Origin: Sporomusa sphaeroides DSM 2875
GTDB lineage: Bacteria > Bacillota > Negativicutes > Sporomusales > Sporomusaceae
NCBI RefSeq assembly: GCF_001941975.2
Contig: NZ_CP146991.1
Coordinates: forward strand, 2,094,524 to 2,158,523
Direction: 5' to 3'
Length of the DNA: 64,000 nucleotides
Under the pieces are notes generated by a model that saw only the letters and a program-made list of their open reading frames with translations, was not told the DNA's origin and made no database searches. Position numbers and translations under genes: made by a program. This document shows, in pieces, positions 17,264 to 25,043 of this stretch (positions are counted from its first letter, which is position 1; every line of letters starts with the position of its first letter).

Positions 17264-19084
17264 ATGAAAGATGCGATTTTCGATGATTTTATCGATAGGT
17301 TGCGCTCGGAAAGTGATATTGTCAGTATTGTCTCAGACTATGTTGCGTTAAAAAAGAAAGGGAAAAATTACTGGGGATGCTGTCCTTTCCATAACGAGAA
17401 GACACCTTCGTTTTCGGTAACTCCGGATAAAGGTTTTTTCTATTGTTTTGGTTGTCAGAGCGGTGGCAATGTTTTCAATTTCCTCATGAAAGTTGAAAGC
17501 ATTACTTTTTTTGAAGCGGTAAAGCTCTTGGCGAAAAAACTTAACATTCCTATGCCGGAAAAGGAAAAATCCCCGCGCGAGCAAGCCCGGGATCAGGAAA
17601 TAGCCAAAATATATCAGGTAAACGAGTTAGCCAGAGATTTTTTTCATTCCTGTCTAACCAAAACCAATTATGGTAAACCGGCCCGTGATTATCTGACCAG
17701 TCGTGGCATAACTGCTGAATGTATTGATTTTTTTAAACTAGGGTTTGCACCACCATTCTGGGATAAACTATCATCAGCATTCAGTGAAAGAGGCATTACT
17801 CTTGATATACTGCTGAAATCAGGGCTGTGTGCTGCCCGGACATCAGGAGATGGCGTTTACGATCGATTCCGTAACCGTATTATGTTTCCGATAAGCGATG
17901 TAAGAGGCCGGATTGTAGGTTTCGGTGGCAGAGTTTTGGATGATACTCAGCCTAAATACCTTAATTCACCGGAAACTCAAGTTTTTAATAAGCGCCAGGT
18001 ACTATACGGCATTGAGAGTGCATATAAGCCTATTCGCGACTTAGGCAAGGTGGTTATTGTTGAAGGTTATCTGGATGCTATCATGCTGTATACTCATGGC
18101 ATCAAAAATGTAGTGGCATCCCTGGGGACAGCTTTTACACCAGAACAGGCCAGAACCCTCCTGAAACTTAATAACCTTAATACTGAGCTTTTGTTTTCCT
18201 ATGACAGCGATGCAGCCGGCCAGAATGCAACCCTGCGGGCGCTCAATACTGTGCGGGCGTTAGGCGCAGCTATCAGGGTAGTAACAATACCAGATGGTAA
18301 GGATCCGGATGAGTTTATTAGGAAACATGGCAGTGCAGCCTTTGAAGAGTTACTAGCAGCAGCACAGTCTCTGTTGGATTATCAGCTTGACCAAGCGTTA
18401 AAATCAGATGATTATTCTACTGTTCAAGGCAAAATTGCTGTTGTTGGCAAACTGGCACCCATTTTGGCCGAGGCAGATAATGCAGTAGAAATCAATGCTC
18501 ATATTACACGGTTATCTCAGATACTTGCTGTTGATGAAAGCGCTTTACGGAGCGAAATAACAAAATATATAGTTCAGCTTAAAAAGGATAAAAATGTAAA
18601 AAACGGGAAAACTATAAACATTGCCTTCTTATATAAACAACCGGCACCAGCAGTAGTTCAGGCTGAACGTCAACTGATTCGTTTGATGTGCGATGATTTA
18701 TCACTGGTTCCTTATGTATTTGCAAAAATTTTTCCACAAGAATTTCAGGGCGTTTTGCAACAAGAGATAATTAATTTGATATTTAATGCGTATAATATGG
18801 AAAAAAATATTACACAGGCAGAACTAAATACAGTTGTAAATAGCTTAAGTGAAAAAGCCAATAACGAATTTTCACATATTATGTTAATGGAAATACAGTT
18901 TGAGGATGTAGTCAAATTAGTAGATGATTGTATAAAAACCATTAGGTTAGCTCATTTAACAACATTGTACGAACAACACCGGCTGATGGCCGACGAATTA
19001 GAACGCATGGGGGATAGTAGCTTTCTGCAGGAACTGGCGGAAAGTCAGCGAATTAAACATGAAATTAGCAAATTGCATCACTAA
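17264..19084 (+). CDS. dnaG: DNA primase
   Basis: Primase making RNA primers at the replication fork, 606 residues. The N-terminal zinc finger (CCPFH...CFGC, residues about 40-64) is followed by the RNA polymerase TOPRIM domain with 'VIVEGYLDAIML' and 'SYDSDAAGQNA'. The C-terminal DnaB-interaction region (after about 440) is more variable. ATG 17264 has ribosome binding site AAGGTGAG upstream. dnaG-rpoD is the conserved macromolecular synthesis operon; the missing rpsU is common in this lineage. Confidence 0.97.
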   Translation: MKDAIFDDFIDRLRSESDIVSIVSDYVALKKKGKNYWGCCPFHNEKTPSFSVTPDKGFFYCFGCQSGGNVFNFLMKVESITFFEAVKLLAKKLNIPMPEKEKSPREQARDQEIAKIYQVNELARDFFHSCLTKTNYGKPARDYLTSRGITAECIDFFKLGFAPPFWDKLSSAFSERGITLDILLKSGLCAARTSGDGVYDRFRNRIMFPISDVRGRIVGFGGRVLDDTQPKYLNSPETQVFNKRQVLYGIESAYKPIRDLGKVVIVEGYLDAIMLYTHGIKNVVASLGTAFTPEQARTLLKLNNLNTELLFSYDSDAAGQNATLRALNTVRALGAAIRVVTIPDGKDPDEFIRKHGSAAFEELLAAAQSLLDYQLDQALKSDDYSTVQGKIAVVGKLAPILAEADNAVEINAHITRLSQILAVDESALRSEITKYIVQLKKDKNVKNGKTINIAFLYKQPAPAVVQAERQLIRLMCDDLSLVPYVFAKIFPQEFQGVLQQEIINLIFNAYNMEKNITQAELNTVVNSLSEKANNEFSHIMLMEIQFEDVVKLVDDCIKTIRLAHLTTLYEQHRLMADELERMGDSSFLQELAESQRIKHEISKLHH

Positions 19085-19140
19085 TAAGCAGGTATGGATA
19101 AATCAACTACTATCGATTGCCACGGGAAGGGGGGAAAACT

Positions 19141-20247
19141 ATGGCCGATAAGAAAAATACTTCAGGCGAGCATGTCAATGAGCTATTGCATAAAGGAAAA
19201 AAACGCGGTGTGTTAACATATGCCGAAATTATGGATACTATGCAGACCGATGATATGAGTCCTGATGAAATTGATGATATGTATGAAATCTTTAGCAATA
19301 AAGGTATTGAAATTGTTGATGATGCCCCGGACAGTGAATTGATTGAAGGCCCTGACATGGCTGAGATTGAATCCACAGCCGAAGAAGTAGATATAGATCT
19401 CACCATTCCTGAAGGCATTAACATCGATGACCCTGTTCGTATGTACCTTAAGGAAATTGGCCGGGTACCGCTCTTAACCGCTGATGAAGAAGTGAAACTG
19501 GCAAAGCGTATGGAGCAAGGAGACGAGGAGGCCAAACGCCGGCTTGCAGAAGCTAATTTACGACTGGTTGTAAGTATTGCCAAGCGGTATGTTGGCAGGG
19601 GGATGCTGTTCCTTGATCTTATTCAAGAAGGTAATTTGGGACTAATTAAGGCTGTAGAAAAATTCGACTACAACAAGGGCTATAAATTTAGCACATATGC
19701 TACCTGGTGGATACGCCAGGCCATAACCAGAGCTATTGCCGACCAGGCTCGTACTATCCGTATTCCAGTGCACATGGTGGAAACCATCAACAAGCTCATT
19801 CGCGTGTCACGCCAGCTGCTGCAAGAACTTGGGCGTGAACCATCGCCGGAAGAAGTTGCCAAAGCTATGGATGTTAGTGTCGAGCGGGTACGGGAAATTA
19901 TGAAAATCGCGCAGGAACCTGTATCATTGGAAACGCCTATTGGTGAAGAAGAAGATTCTCATTTAGGCGACTTTATTGAAGACCAGGACGCGCCTGCTCC
20001 TGCTGAAGCAGCATCATTTATGTTGCTTAAGGAACAGCTGGAGGAAGTGCTTGAAACACTTACTCCGCGTGAAGAGAAAGTGCTGCGTCTCAGATTTGGC
20101 CTGGATGATGGCCGGGCTCGTACTCTCGAAGAAGTGGGGCAGTATTTTGGCGTTACCCGTGAACGGATTCGCCAGATAGAAGCTAAAGCACTGAGGAAAC
20201 TTCGTCATCCAAGCCGCAGTAAGAAATTAAAAGACTTCCTTGAGTAA
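19141..20247 (+). CDS. rpoD: RNA polymerase primary sigma factor (sigma-70/SigA)
   Basis: Housekeeping sigma factor of 368 residues. Region 1.1 is acidic ('[21 protein letters not shown]'), region 1.2 is '[16 protein letters not shown]', region 2.4 '[15 protein letters not shown]' and the region 4.2 helix-turn-helix '[19 protein letters not shown]' are intact. ATG 19141 is preceded by AAGGGGGG, so the upstream in-frame ATG at 19117 is not needed. The many TTGACA-17-TATAAT promoters in the window fit this sigma factor. Confidence 0.97.
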   Translation: MADKKNTSGEHVNELLHKGKKRGVLTYAEIMDTMQTDDMSPDEIDDMYEIFSNKGIEIVDDAPDSELIEGPDMAEIESTAEEVDIDLTIPEGINIDDPVRMYLKEIGRVPLLTADEEVKLAKRMEQGDEEAKRRLAEANLRLVVSIAKRYVGRGMLFLDLIQEGNLGLIKAVEKFDYNKGYKFSTYATWWIRQAITRAIADQARTIRIPVHMVETINKLIRVSRQLLQELGREPSPEEVAKAMDVSVERVREIMKIAQEPVSLETPIGEEEDSHLGDFIEDQDAPAPAEAASFMLLKEQLEEVLETLTPREEKVLRLRFGLDDGRARTLEEVGQYFGVTRERIRQIEAKALRKLRHPSRSKKLKDFLE

Positions 20248-20308
20248 ATTTGCTAAACTACTTGACGTAATAAATACATTATCTTATAATAATTAACGTT
20301 GGCGATAT

Positions 20309-20384
20309 TCCTCGATAGCTCAGTTGGTAGAGCAATCGGCTGTTAACCGATCGGTCGTAGGTTCGAGTCCTACTCGAGGAGCCA
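20309..20384 (+). tRNA. tRNA-Asn (GTT)
   Basis: A 76-base cloverleaf with acceptor TCCTCGA/TCGAGGA, D arm AGCTCAGTTGGTAGAGC, anticodon GTT, T arm GGTTCGAGTCC and encoded CCA. A TATAAT just upstream (about 20284) may be its -10 box. Confidence 0.97.
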
Positions 20385-20390
20385 TAAGCA

Positions 20391-20480
20391 GATAAGCAGA
20401 GAGCCAGATTTCTAGGAGCGACAGCGACGCGGAAATCTGTGCGAATCGCTTAGTTCCAAGCGGTAGCGCGGAACATCCTA
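20391..20480 (+). repeat. tRNA-linked repeat family 2, copy 1
   Basis: Begins GATAAGCAGAGAGCCAG seven bases after the tRNA-Asn CCA end and finishes GAACATCCTA. It matches 20757-20845 across its length, with compensatory differences in two hairpins (AGATTTC/GGAAATCT; TTCC/GGAA around GCGGTAGCGC). Confidence 0.8.
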
Positions 20481-20545
20481 TCCTATACGTTTCTAACTAT
20501 GTTTCCAAACAGGCTTTCTTCGGAAAACCTGTTTTAATCTCTCTA

Positions 20546-20620
20546 GGGCCTATAGCTCAGCGGTAGAGCAGCCGGCTCATAACCGGCTGGTCCCTGGTTC
20601 GATCCCAGGTGGGCCCACCA
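20546..20620 (+). tRNA. tRNA with CAT anticodon (Met, or Ile2 after lysidine modification)
   Basis: A 75-base cloverleaf, acceptor GGGCCTA/TGGGCCC, anticodon CAT, encoded CCA. The window also has an elongator tRNA-Met and an initiator tRNA on the minus strand at 36.2-36.4 kb, and this third CAT tRNA resembles the tRNA-Ile2 of Bacillota, which TilS converts to read ATA. Sequence alone does not settle it. Confidence 0.9.
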
Positions 20621-20629
20621 TTTAGTTCT

Positions 20630-20704
20630 GGCCCGTTGGTCAAGCGGTTAAGACACCGCCCTTTCACGGCGGTATCAAGGGTTCGATTCCCTTACGGGTC
20701 ACCA
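20630..20704 (+). tRNA. tRNA-Glu (TTC)
   Basis: A 75-base cloverleaf with acceptor GGCCCGT/ACGGGTC, anticodon TTC, T arm GGTTCGATTCC and encoded CCA. It lies ten bases after the preceding tRNA, so they are probably one transcript. Confidence 0.96.
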
Positions 20705-20756
20705 TAAGCAGCGAACCAGGTTCTCGTGAGCCAATAGGCGACATGAGAACCTGATT
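20704..20756 (+). repeat. tRNA-linked repeat family 2, partial copy
   Basis: Starts with ATAAGCAGCGAACCAGG directly at the CCA end of tRNA-Glu and carries the hairpin AGGTTCTC/GAGAACCT, but lacks the second half present in the full copies. Confidence 0.65.
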
Positions 20757-20845
20757 GATAAGCAGAGAGCCAGGTTTTGGAGAGCGAAAGCGATACCAGA
20801 ACCTGTGCGAATTGCTTAGTTCTGAGCGGTAGCGCAGAACATCCT
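20757..20845 (+). repeat. tRNA-linked repeat family 2, copy 2
   Basis: Full-length relative of copy 1, starting GATAAGCAGAGAGCCAGG and ending GAACATCCT. Hairpins: AGGTTTTGG/CCAGAACCT and TTCTGAGC/GCGCAGAA. It stands between tRNA-Glu and tRNA-Val. Confidence 0.8.
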
Positions 20846-20860
20846 TTATTCTAATTACCC

Positions 20861-20936
<76 letters not shown>

Positions 20937-20937
20937 T

Positions 20938-20973
20938 AAAAACCTGCGAAGTTAAGCTCGCAGGTTTTTTGTT
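20938..20973 (+). terminator. Terminator of the tRNA cluster
   Basis: AACCTGCGA and TCGCAGGTT arms followed by six T, two bases after the tRNA-Val CCA. Confidence 0.85.
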
Positions 20974-21087
20974 TAGTCTAATAGAATGATTTTGCGCGTC
21001 AGCGATTTTTCTTACTATATAGGAGGAAAGGATTTTTTAGCCACCAGGCGAAATAATAACAAGGACAAACCGACAGGAGGATACACA

Positions 21088-21777
21088 ATGAAATTGGGCG
21101 AACGATTAAAAACCATTGCAGACATGGTTCCTGCCGGAGCAACTATGGCCGATATCGGTACAGATCATGCTTATTTGCCAATATATCTTGTTACCAGAAA
21201 TGTTATTTCCCGCGCTATTGCCGGGGATATCCATTATGGCCCCTATCTATCGGCGAAAAACGCGGTGGAATCCCGGCAATTGGCAGAACAGGTTTCCGTA
21301 CGGCAGGGGAATGGCCTTGAGGTACTTAGCCCCGGCGAAGCCGACGTCGCTGTGATTGCCGGCATGGGTGGGGCAAATATTATTGACATTTTGACATCCC
21401 GGCCAGAGGTGACGATAAGCATTAAACGCCTTATTTTACAACCCATGATTGCTGCCGCACTTGTTAGAGAATGGTTATGTATTAACAATTGGCACATCGT
21501 TGATGAACAATTGGTGGAAGAGGATGGGCGGTTATATCAGATCATTGCGGCAGAACAAGGAATAAGCCGGCAAGTGGAGCCGGTATTATATGAAATTGGA
21601 CCGCTGCTCTGGCATACAAGGCATCCGCTGTTGAAACAGCATATCGAAGAATTGATCAGTCATTTGCGTGGCGTACTTTCGGCAATGGCCGGCAGTACGG
21701 AAGCCGTTAATTCTGTAAAATACAGAGAGTTTAATGGAAAACTGAAAGAATTGGAGGACAAGCTTGCATGTCTGTAA
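21088..21777 (+). CDS. trmK: tRNA (adenine(22)-N(1))-methyltransferase TrmK
   Basis: SAM-dependent enzyme making m1A22 in tRNA, 229 residues. The Rossmann fold has 'ADIGTDHAYLPIYLV' (SAM motif I) and 'VAVIAGMGGANIIDIL', with a helical C-terminus. ATG 21088 follows ribosome binding site AGGAGG at 21075-21080; a longer frame from 20986 is not supported. Order rpoD-trmK-yqfO is as in Bacillus. It overlaps the next gene by ten bases. Confidence 0.92.
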   Translation: MKLGERLKTIADMVPAGATMADIGTDHAYLPIYLVTRNVISRAIAGDIHYGPYLSAKNAVESRQLAEQVSVRQGNGLEVLSPGEADVAVIAGMGGANIIDILTSRPEVTISIKRLILQPMIAAALVREWLCINNWHIVDEQLVEEDGRLYQIIAAEQGISRQVEPVLYEIGPLLWHTRHPLLKQHIEELISHLRGVLSAMAGSTEAVNSVKYREFNGKLKELEDKLACL

Positions 21778-22886
21778 AATGCCGTGATATTATTGCCGGG
21801 CTTGAGCAGTTAGCTCCTGGTTATTTGGCAGAGGATTGGGATAATGTTGGTCTGTTGGTTGGCAGTCCGGAACAGACTATACATAAAGTCAGTGTAGCTT
21901 TGGATGTAGATATGGCGGTTATTAGTGAAGCAATCGCGGCAGGCGCTGACATGATTGTTGCCCATCACCCGCTAATATTTAAAAAAATTTCGCAGCTTCG
22001 CACCGATTTGCCATTAGGAAGTATGTTGTCCACTTTAATTAAACATGGAATCGCCGTATATACCGCCCATACCAATCTTGACAGTGCGCCCGGGGGAGTG
22101 AATGATGTACTGGCCCAGAAACTCAATCTGCTGGCTATTGCGCCGCTGACGACGGTTTATCAGGAGCCGCTGCACAAGCTGGCAGTTTTTGTTCCTGCCT
22201 CCCATGTCGAACAGGTGCGCATGGCTATGACTGAAGCTGGTGCGGGGCATATTGGGAATTACAGCCATTGCACTTTTCAGACTCAGGGGATCGGCACATT
22301 TTTACCGCTTGCCGGGACTGCGCCATTTATCGGTGAACAGGGCAAGCTTGAATTTGTTGAGGAATACCGGCTGGAAACCATTGTCACAAAATCGCGGCGC
22401 TCTGAGGTGATTGCTGCTATGCTGGCGGCCCATCCTTATGAAGAAGTTGCTTACGATGAATATGTACTTAAAAATAGCGGCCTTCGTCACGGTTTGGGAC
22501 GTGTTGGCCGCCTGACAGAGTCAATGCCTTTGGCAGAATTTATACAGAAGGTAAAGACGGCGTTAGCTGTTGAAGCAATTAAAGTGGCAGGTCCGGCCGA
22601 TGCTGTAATTAACACTGTGGCGGTATGCGGTGGCAGCGGGGCCAGTTTGATTGAAGCCGCAAGTAAGGTGGGAGCCGATGTCCTGGTGACCGGCGATGTA
22701 AAATATCATGATGCCCAGCAGGCAATTGCTGAGGGGATGGTTATTATAGATGCCGGTCATTTTGCTACCGAACAACCGGTGGTGGAAAGTGTGGTCAGGT
22801 ATTTAACCCTGTGTGCCGGCAAAAAAAACTGGAATGTACAAATTATGGCTAGTAATGTACAGCAGGATGTATTTAGATCCTATTAA
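21768..22886 (+). CDS. Nif3-like dinuclear metal centre protein (YqfO family)
   Basis: A 372-residue NIF3/DUF34 protein (YqfO type). Metal ligands are visible in 'VAHHPLIFKK', 'YTAHTNLDSAPGG' and 'DAGHFATEQPVVE'. A PII/CutA-like insert occupies about residues 130-235, as in the longer Gram-positive members. The family has been called GTP cyclohydrolase type 2-like, but the true substrate is not established. The start overlaps trmK by ten bases, implying one transcript. Confidence 0.9.
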   Translation: MSVKCRDIIAGLEQLAPGYLAEDWDNVGLLVGSPEQTIHKVSVALDVDMAVISEAIAAGADMIVAHHPLIFKKISQLRTDLPLGSMLSTLIKHGIAVYTAHTNLDSAPGGVNDVLAQKLNLLAIAPLTTVYQEPLHKLAVFVPASHVEQVRMAMTEAGAGHIGNYSHCTFQTQGIGTFLPLAGTAPFIGEQGKLEFVEEYRLETIVTKSRRSEVIAAMLAAHPYEEVAYDEYVLKNSGLRHGLGRVGRLTESMPLAEFIQKVKTALAVEAIKVAGPADAVINTVAVCGGSGASLIEAASKVGADVLVTGDVKYHDAQQAIAEGMVIIDAGHFATEQPVVESVVRYLTLCAGKKNWNVQIMASNVQQDVFRSY

Positions 22887-22939
22887 TACAGCTATGTCTT
22901 GACCGGAGCAACTCTTGTTTTAGTACTGCTTAGTTCTTA

Positions 22940-22968
22940 TTGATTTAGTGTTGAACAAGTGATATAAT
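22940..22968 (+). promoter_or_regulatory. Sigma-A promoter for RNase P RNA
   Basis: TTGATT and TATAAT are separated by 17 bases; the expected start lies about 15 bases before the first helix of rnpB. Confidence 0.8.
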
Positions 22969-22988
22969 AAATATCCGGTTGATTAACC

Positions 22989-23343
22989 TCTGAGTACGAA
23001 AGATGATCGCGGGTGCTTGATTGCACTCGAGGAAAGTCCGAGCTCCTTAGGGCAGGGTGCTGGATAACGTCCAGCGAGGGCGACCTCAGGGAAAGTGCCA
23101 CAGAAATGCAGACCGCCTAACCTTGGTTAGGTAAGGATGGAACGGTGCGGTAAGAGCGCACCAGCAGTCAGGTGACTGACTGGCTAGGTAAACCCCACCT
23201 GGAGCAAGACCGAATAGGGAAGGGATGAAGCTGCCCGCTGAGCCTTCCGGGTTGTGTCGCTTGAGCTGTCAGGCAACTGCCGGCCCAGATAAATGATCAT
23301 CACCGCTAACGCGGAACAGAACTCGGCTTATTGACTACTCAGA
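22989..23343 (+). ncRNA. rnpB: RNase P RNA, bacterial type A
   Basis: Catalytic RNA of RNase P, which removes tRNA 5' leaders. Conserved blocks: GAGGAAAGTCCGAGCTCC (P4 5' strand region), ACAGAAATGCAGACCGCC, GGTAAGGATGGAACGGTG, AGACCGAATAGG and AGAACTCGGCTTA (P4 3' strand). The ends pair as CTGAGTA with TACTCAG (P1), which defines the limits to within a few bases. The layout is the ancestral A type rather than the Bacillus B type, in keeping with a non-Bacilli member of the Bacillota. Confidence 0.96.
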
Positions 23344-23350
23344 CAAGCAT

Positions 23351-23441
23351 AAAGAAAACACGGCTTGCGCCGAGCCTTTGGCGAAGGCACAAGCCGATGT
23401 TGCCCTTATCCAGGCGAAAGTTATACTTTCTATCAGGATAA
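23351..23441 (-). repeat. Intergenic palindromic repeat family 1, copy B
   Basis: Reverse-orientation copy beginning about eight bases after the rnpB 3' end: starts AAAGAAAACACGGCTTGCGC and ends CTTTCTATCAGGATAAA. Inverted repeats GGCTTG/CAAGCC and GAAAGT/ACTTTC are kept. Confidence 0.85.
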
Positions 23442-23474
23442 AAAAACCCGCAAGCATTTTGGCTGCGGGTTTTG
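23440..23474 (-). terminator. Terminator of the nitroreductase gene
   Basis: ACCCGCA and TGCGGGT arms; on the minus strand the stem is followed by a run of T. It lies three bases after the nitroreductase stop and adjoins repeat copy B. Confidence 0.75.
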
Positions 23475-23476
23475 TA

Positions 23477-24037
23477 TTATTTCCAGAATAAAATTTCCGG
23501 AGCTTTTTTAGGTACTGCCGGCGGCTTGACCTCCGGATAACCTACGATGATCGGGGCTACTGCTTCATATTCCGCCGGGACGCCGAGTTCTTCCTTGATT
23601 TCAGCCAGACTTAAAAATCTCTGGGCAAAGCCAATCCAACAGGTGCCAAGGTTTTGGCTGTGTGCTGCCAGCATAAAATTTTGTGCGGCTAAACAGCAAT
23701 CCACAGTACCATTTGGAGATCCAGGCTTGGCAAAGATAATTACCAGTGACTGGGAATTGTAAAAAATATTGAAGTCAGGGTTTTCAAATGCTGCTTTATA
23801 CTTGTTAAGCTGCGGAAATTTATCCAGCGATGCCAGGAGAAGTTGCTTGGTGCGGTCGGAATATTCTTTGAGCAGGGCGGCATTTTGAATTACAGCATAG
23901 GCCCAAGGCTGGGAATTCATAGCGCTGGGGGCCTGTACGGCAGCGTCGAGCAGTTTTTCAATTGTTGCTTTATCTACCTGGGCGCTGGTATAACTTCGTA
24001 CTGAGCGGCGGCTATTAATGGCTTCTAATAGCTCCAT
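23477..24037 (-). CDS. Nitroreductase family protein
   Basis: FMN-dependent oxidoreductase of the nitroreductase superfamily, 186 residues. N-terminal 'INSRRSVRSYTSAQVD' binds FMN phosphate; 'APSAMNSQPWAYAVI' and the C-terminal 'LGTCWIGFAQRFL' and 'APIIVGYPEV' are typical. The ATG at 24037 is preceded by AAGGATG on the minus strand, so the extra 18 residues of the longer frame are not needed. Substrate unknown. Divergent from the Gdt1-like gene. Confidence 0.88.
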   Translation of the reverse strand: MELLEAINSRRSVRSYTSAQVDKATIEKLLDAAVQAPSAMNSQPWAYAVIQNAALLKEYSDRTKQLLLASLDKFPQLNKYKAAFENPDFNIFYNSQSLVIIFAKPGSPNGTVDCCLAAQNFMLAAHSQNLGTCWIGFAQRFLSLAEIKEELGVPAEYEAVAPIIVGYPEVKPPAVPKKAPEILFWK

Positions 24038-24171
24038 GTAATCACATCCTTTTCCATGATTATAGCAATAGCATAACTGAATCAAATTCAAATGTAAAGT
24101 TTTGGGGTTGAAAACTTATTGTATTTTGGTCATACTAGTAGATGAGTTAACCTTGTTAAGGAGGAATCTTT

Positions 24172-24846
24172 TTGACAGCATTTATTACATCACTTACCTT
24201 TGTTATACTTGCTGAAATGGGGGATAAGACACAATTACTGGGCATGGCGTTTGCCACTCGTTATCCGTGGCCTACCGTTTTGGCCGGTGTTTTCGTAGCC
24301 ACCGTTCTTAATCATCTCTTTGCTGTAGTTGTTGGTAGTTACATAACGCTATTCATGCCGTTACAATATGTGCAGATTGCTGCTGCGGCATCATTTATTA
24401 TTTTTGGCTTGTGGACAATCCGGGGAGATGAACTTAACGGTGAAGATAAAGAGACTAACCGCAGCCCCTTTTGGACAGTCACTATCGCTTTTTTTATTGC
24501 AGAAATGGGAGACAAAACCCAGTTGGCCACCGTCGCACTGGCAGCTCAGTTTGCCAATCAAATCATACCTGTTTGGCTGGGAACCACAGTCGGCATGATG
24601 ATTGCCAATGCCATCGGTATAGTTATTGGTGTAGTGCTAGGCAAGAAGATTCCTGAGCGATTAGTAAAATGGGTTGCCGCTAGTATCTTTATTTTCTTTG
24701 GTGTAGCCGGCTTATATGAATATTTACCGCGCCACATAGTAACGACACCTGTTATGGTAGGTGGGGTATCTGTTATCCTGTTGGCAATGCTCCTGGTTGC
24801 CAGAATGGGGCATGGGGGAAAACAGCCACATGGACAAGGGGAATGA
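24172..24846 (+). CDS. TMEM165/GDT1 family cation (manganese) exporter
   Basis: A 224-residue membrane protein of the UPF0016/Gdt1 family. The two hallmark E-x-G-D-K-T-Q motifs are both intact ('LAEMGDKTQLLGM' near residue 14 and 'IAEMGDKTQLATV' near 110), each at the end of a three-helix repeat. Bacterial members export Mn2+. Start TTG 24172 has ribosome binding site AAGGAGG. It stands alone. No manganese riboswitch is seen in its short leader. Confidence 0.88.
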   Translation: MTAFITSLTFVILAEMGDKTQLLGMAFATRYPWPTVLAGVFVATVLNHLFAVVVGSYITLFMPLQYVQIAAAASFIIFGLWTIRGDELNGEDKETNRSPFWTVTIAFFIAEMGDKTQLATVALAAQFANQIIPVWLGTTVGMMIANAIGIVIGVVLGKKIPERLVKWVAASIFIFFGVAGLYEYLPRHIVTTPVMVGGVSVILLAMLLVARMGHGGKQPHGQGE

Positions 24847-24875
24847 GTAAAAATAGAAAAAAGTAATTTAGTATC

Positions 24876-24903
24876 TAGACAAAAGGATTTTTTATGCTAT
24901 AAT
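24876..24903 (+). promoter_or_regulatory. Promoter for the glutamine synthetase leader
   Basis: TAGACA and TATAAT are separated by 16 bases and would start transcription near 24910, just ahead of the attenuator hairpins. Confidence 0.65.
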
Positions 24904-24909
24904 TAAGTA

Positions 24910-24977
24910 CATATTTAAATATGACTGAGTCAATGGCGACTCCTTCACACCTGCAAAGTGGAGGAGTTTGTTTTTTT
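24910..24977 (+). promoter_or_regulatory. Attenuator leader of the glutamine synthetase gene (ANTAR-type candidate)
   Basis: Two mutually exclusive hairpins. The first (24927-24942) is GAGTC-AATGGC-GACTC, a hexaloop with A at position 1 and G at position 4, the pattern bound by ANTAR proteins. The second is a ten-pair terminator (24939-24948 with 24958-24967) followed by TTGTTTTTTT. The two share bases 24939-24942, so the first hairpin would act as antiterminator. Glutamine synthetase genes of some Clostridia are known to be ANTAR-controlled. A second hexaloop hairpin is not clear. Confidence 0.6.
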
Positions 24978-25043
24978 GCCCGAATTGGCCAGGGTCTATT
25001 GCGAGAACCTATAAGATGAATATTTTATGATGAGGTGAAGGAA

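Noticed and set aside
17085-17267. 60-residue ORF just before dnaG
   Set aside because: GTG start without a ribosome binding site, Cys-rich composition with no family resemblance, and overlap with the dnaG leader. Treated as chance.
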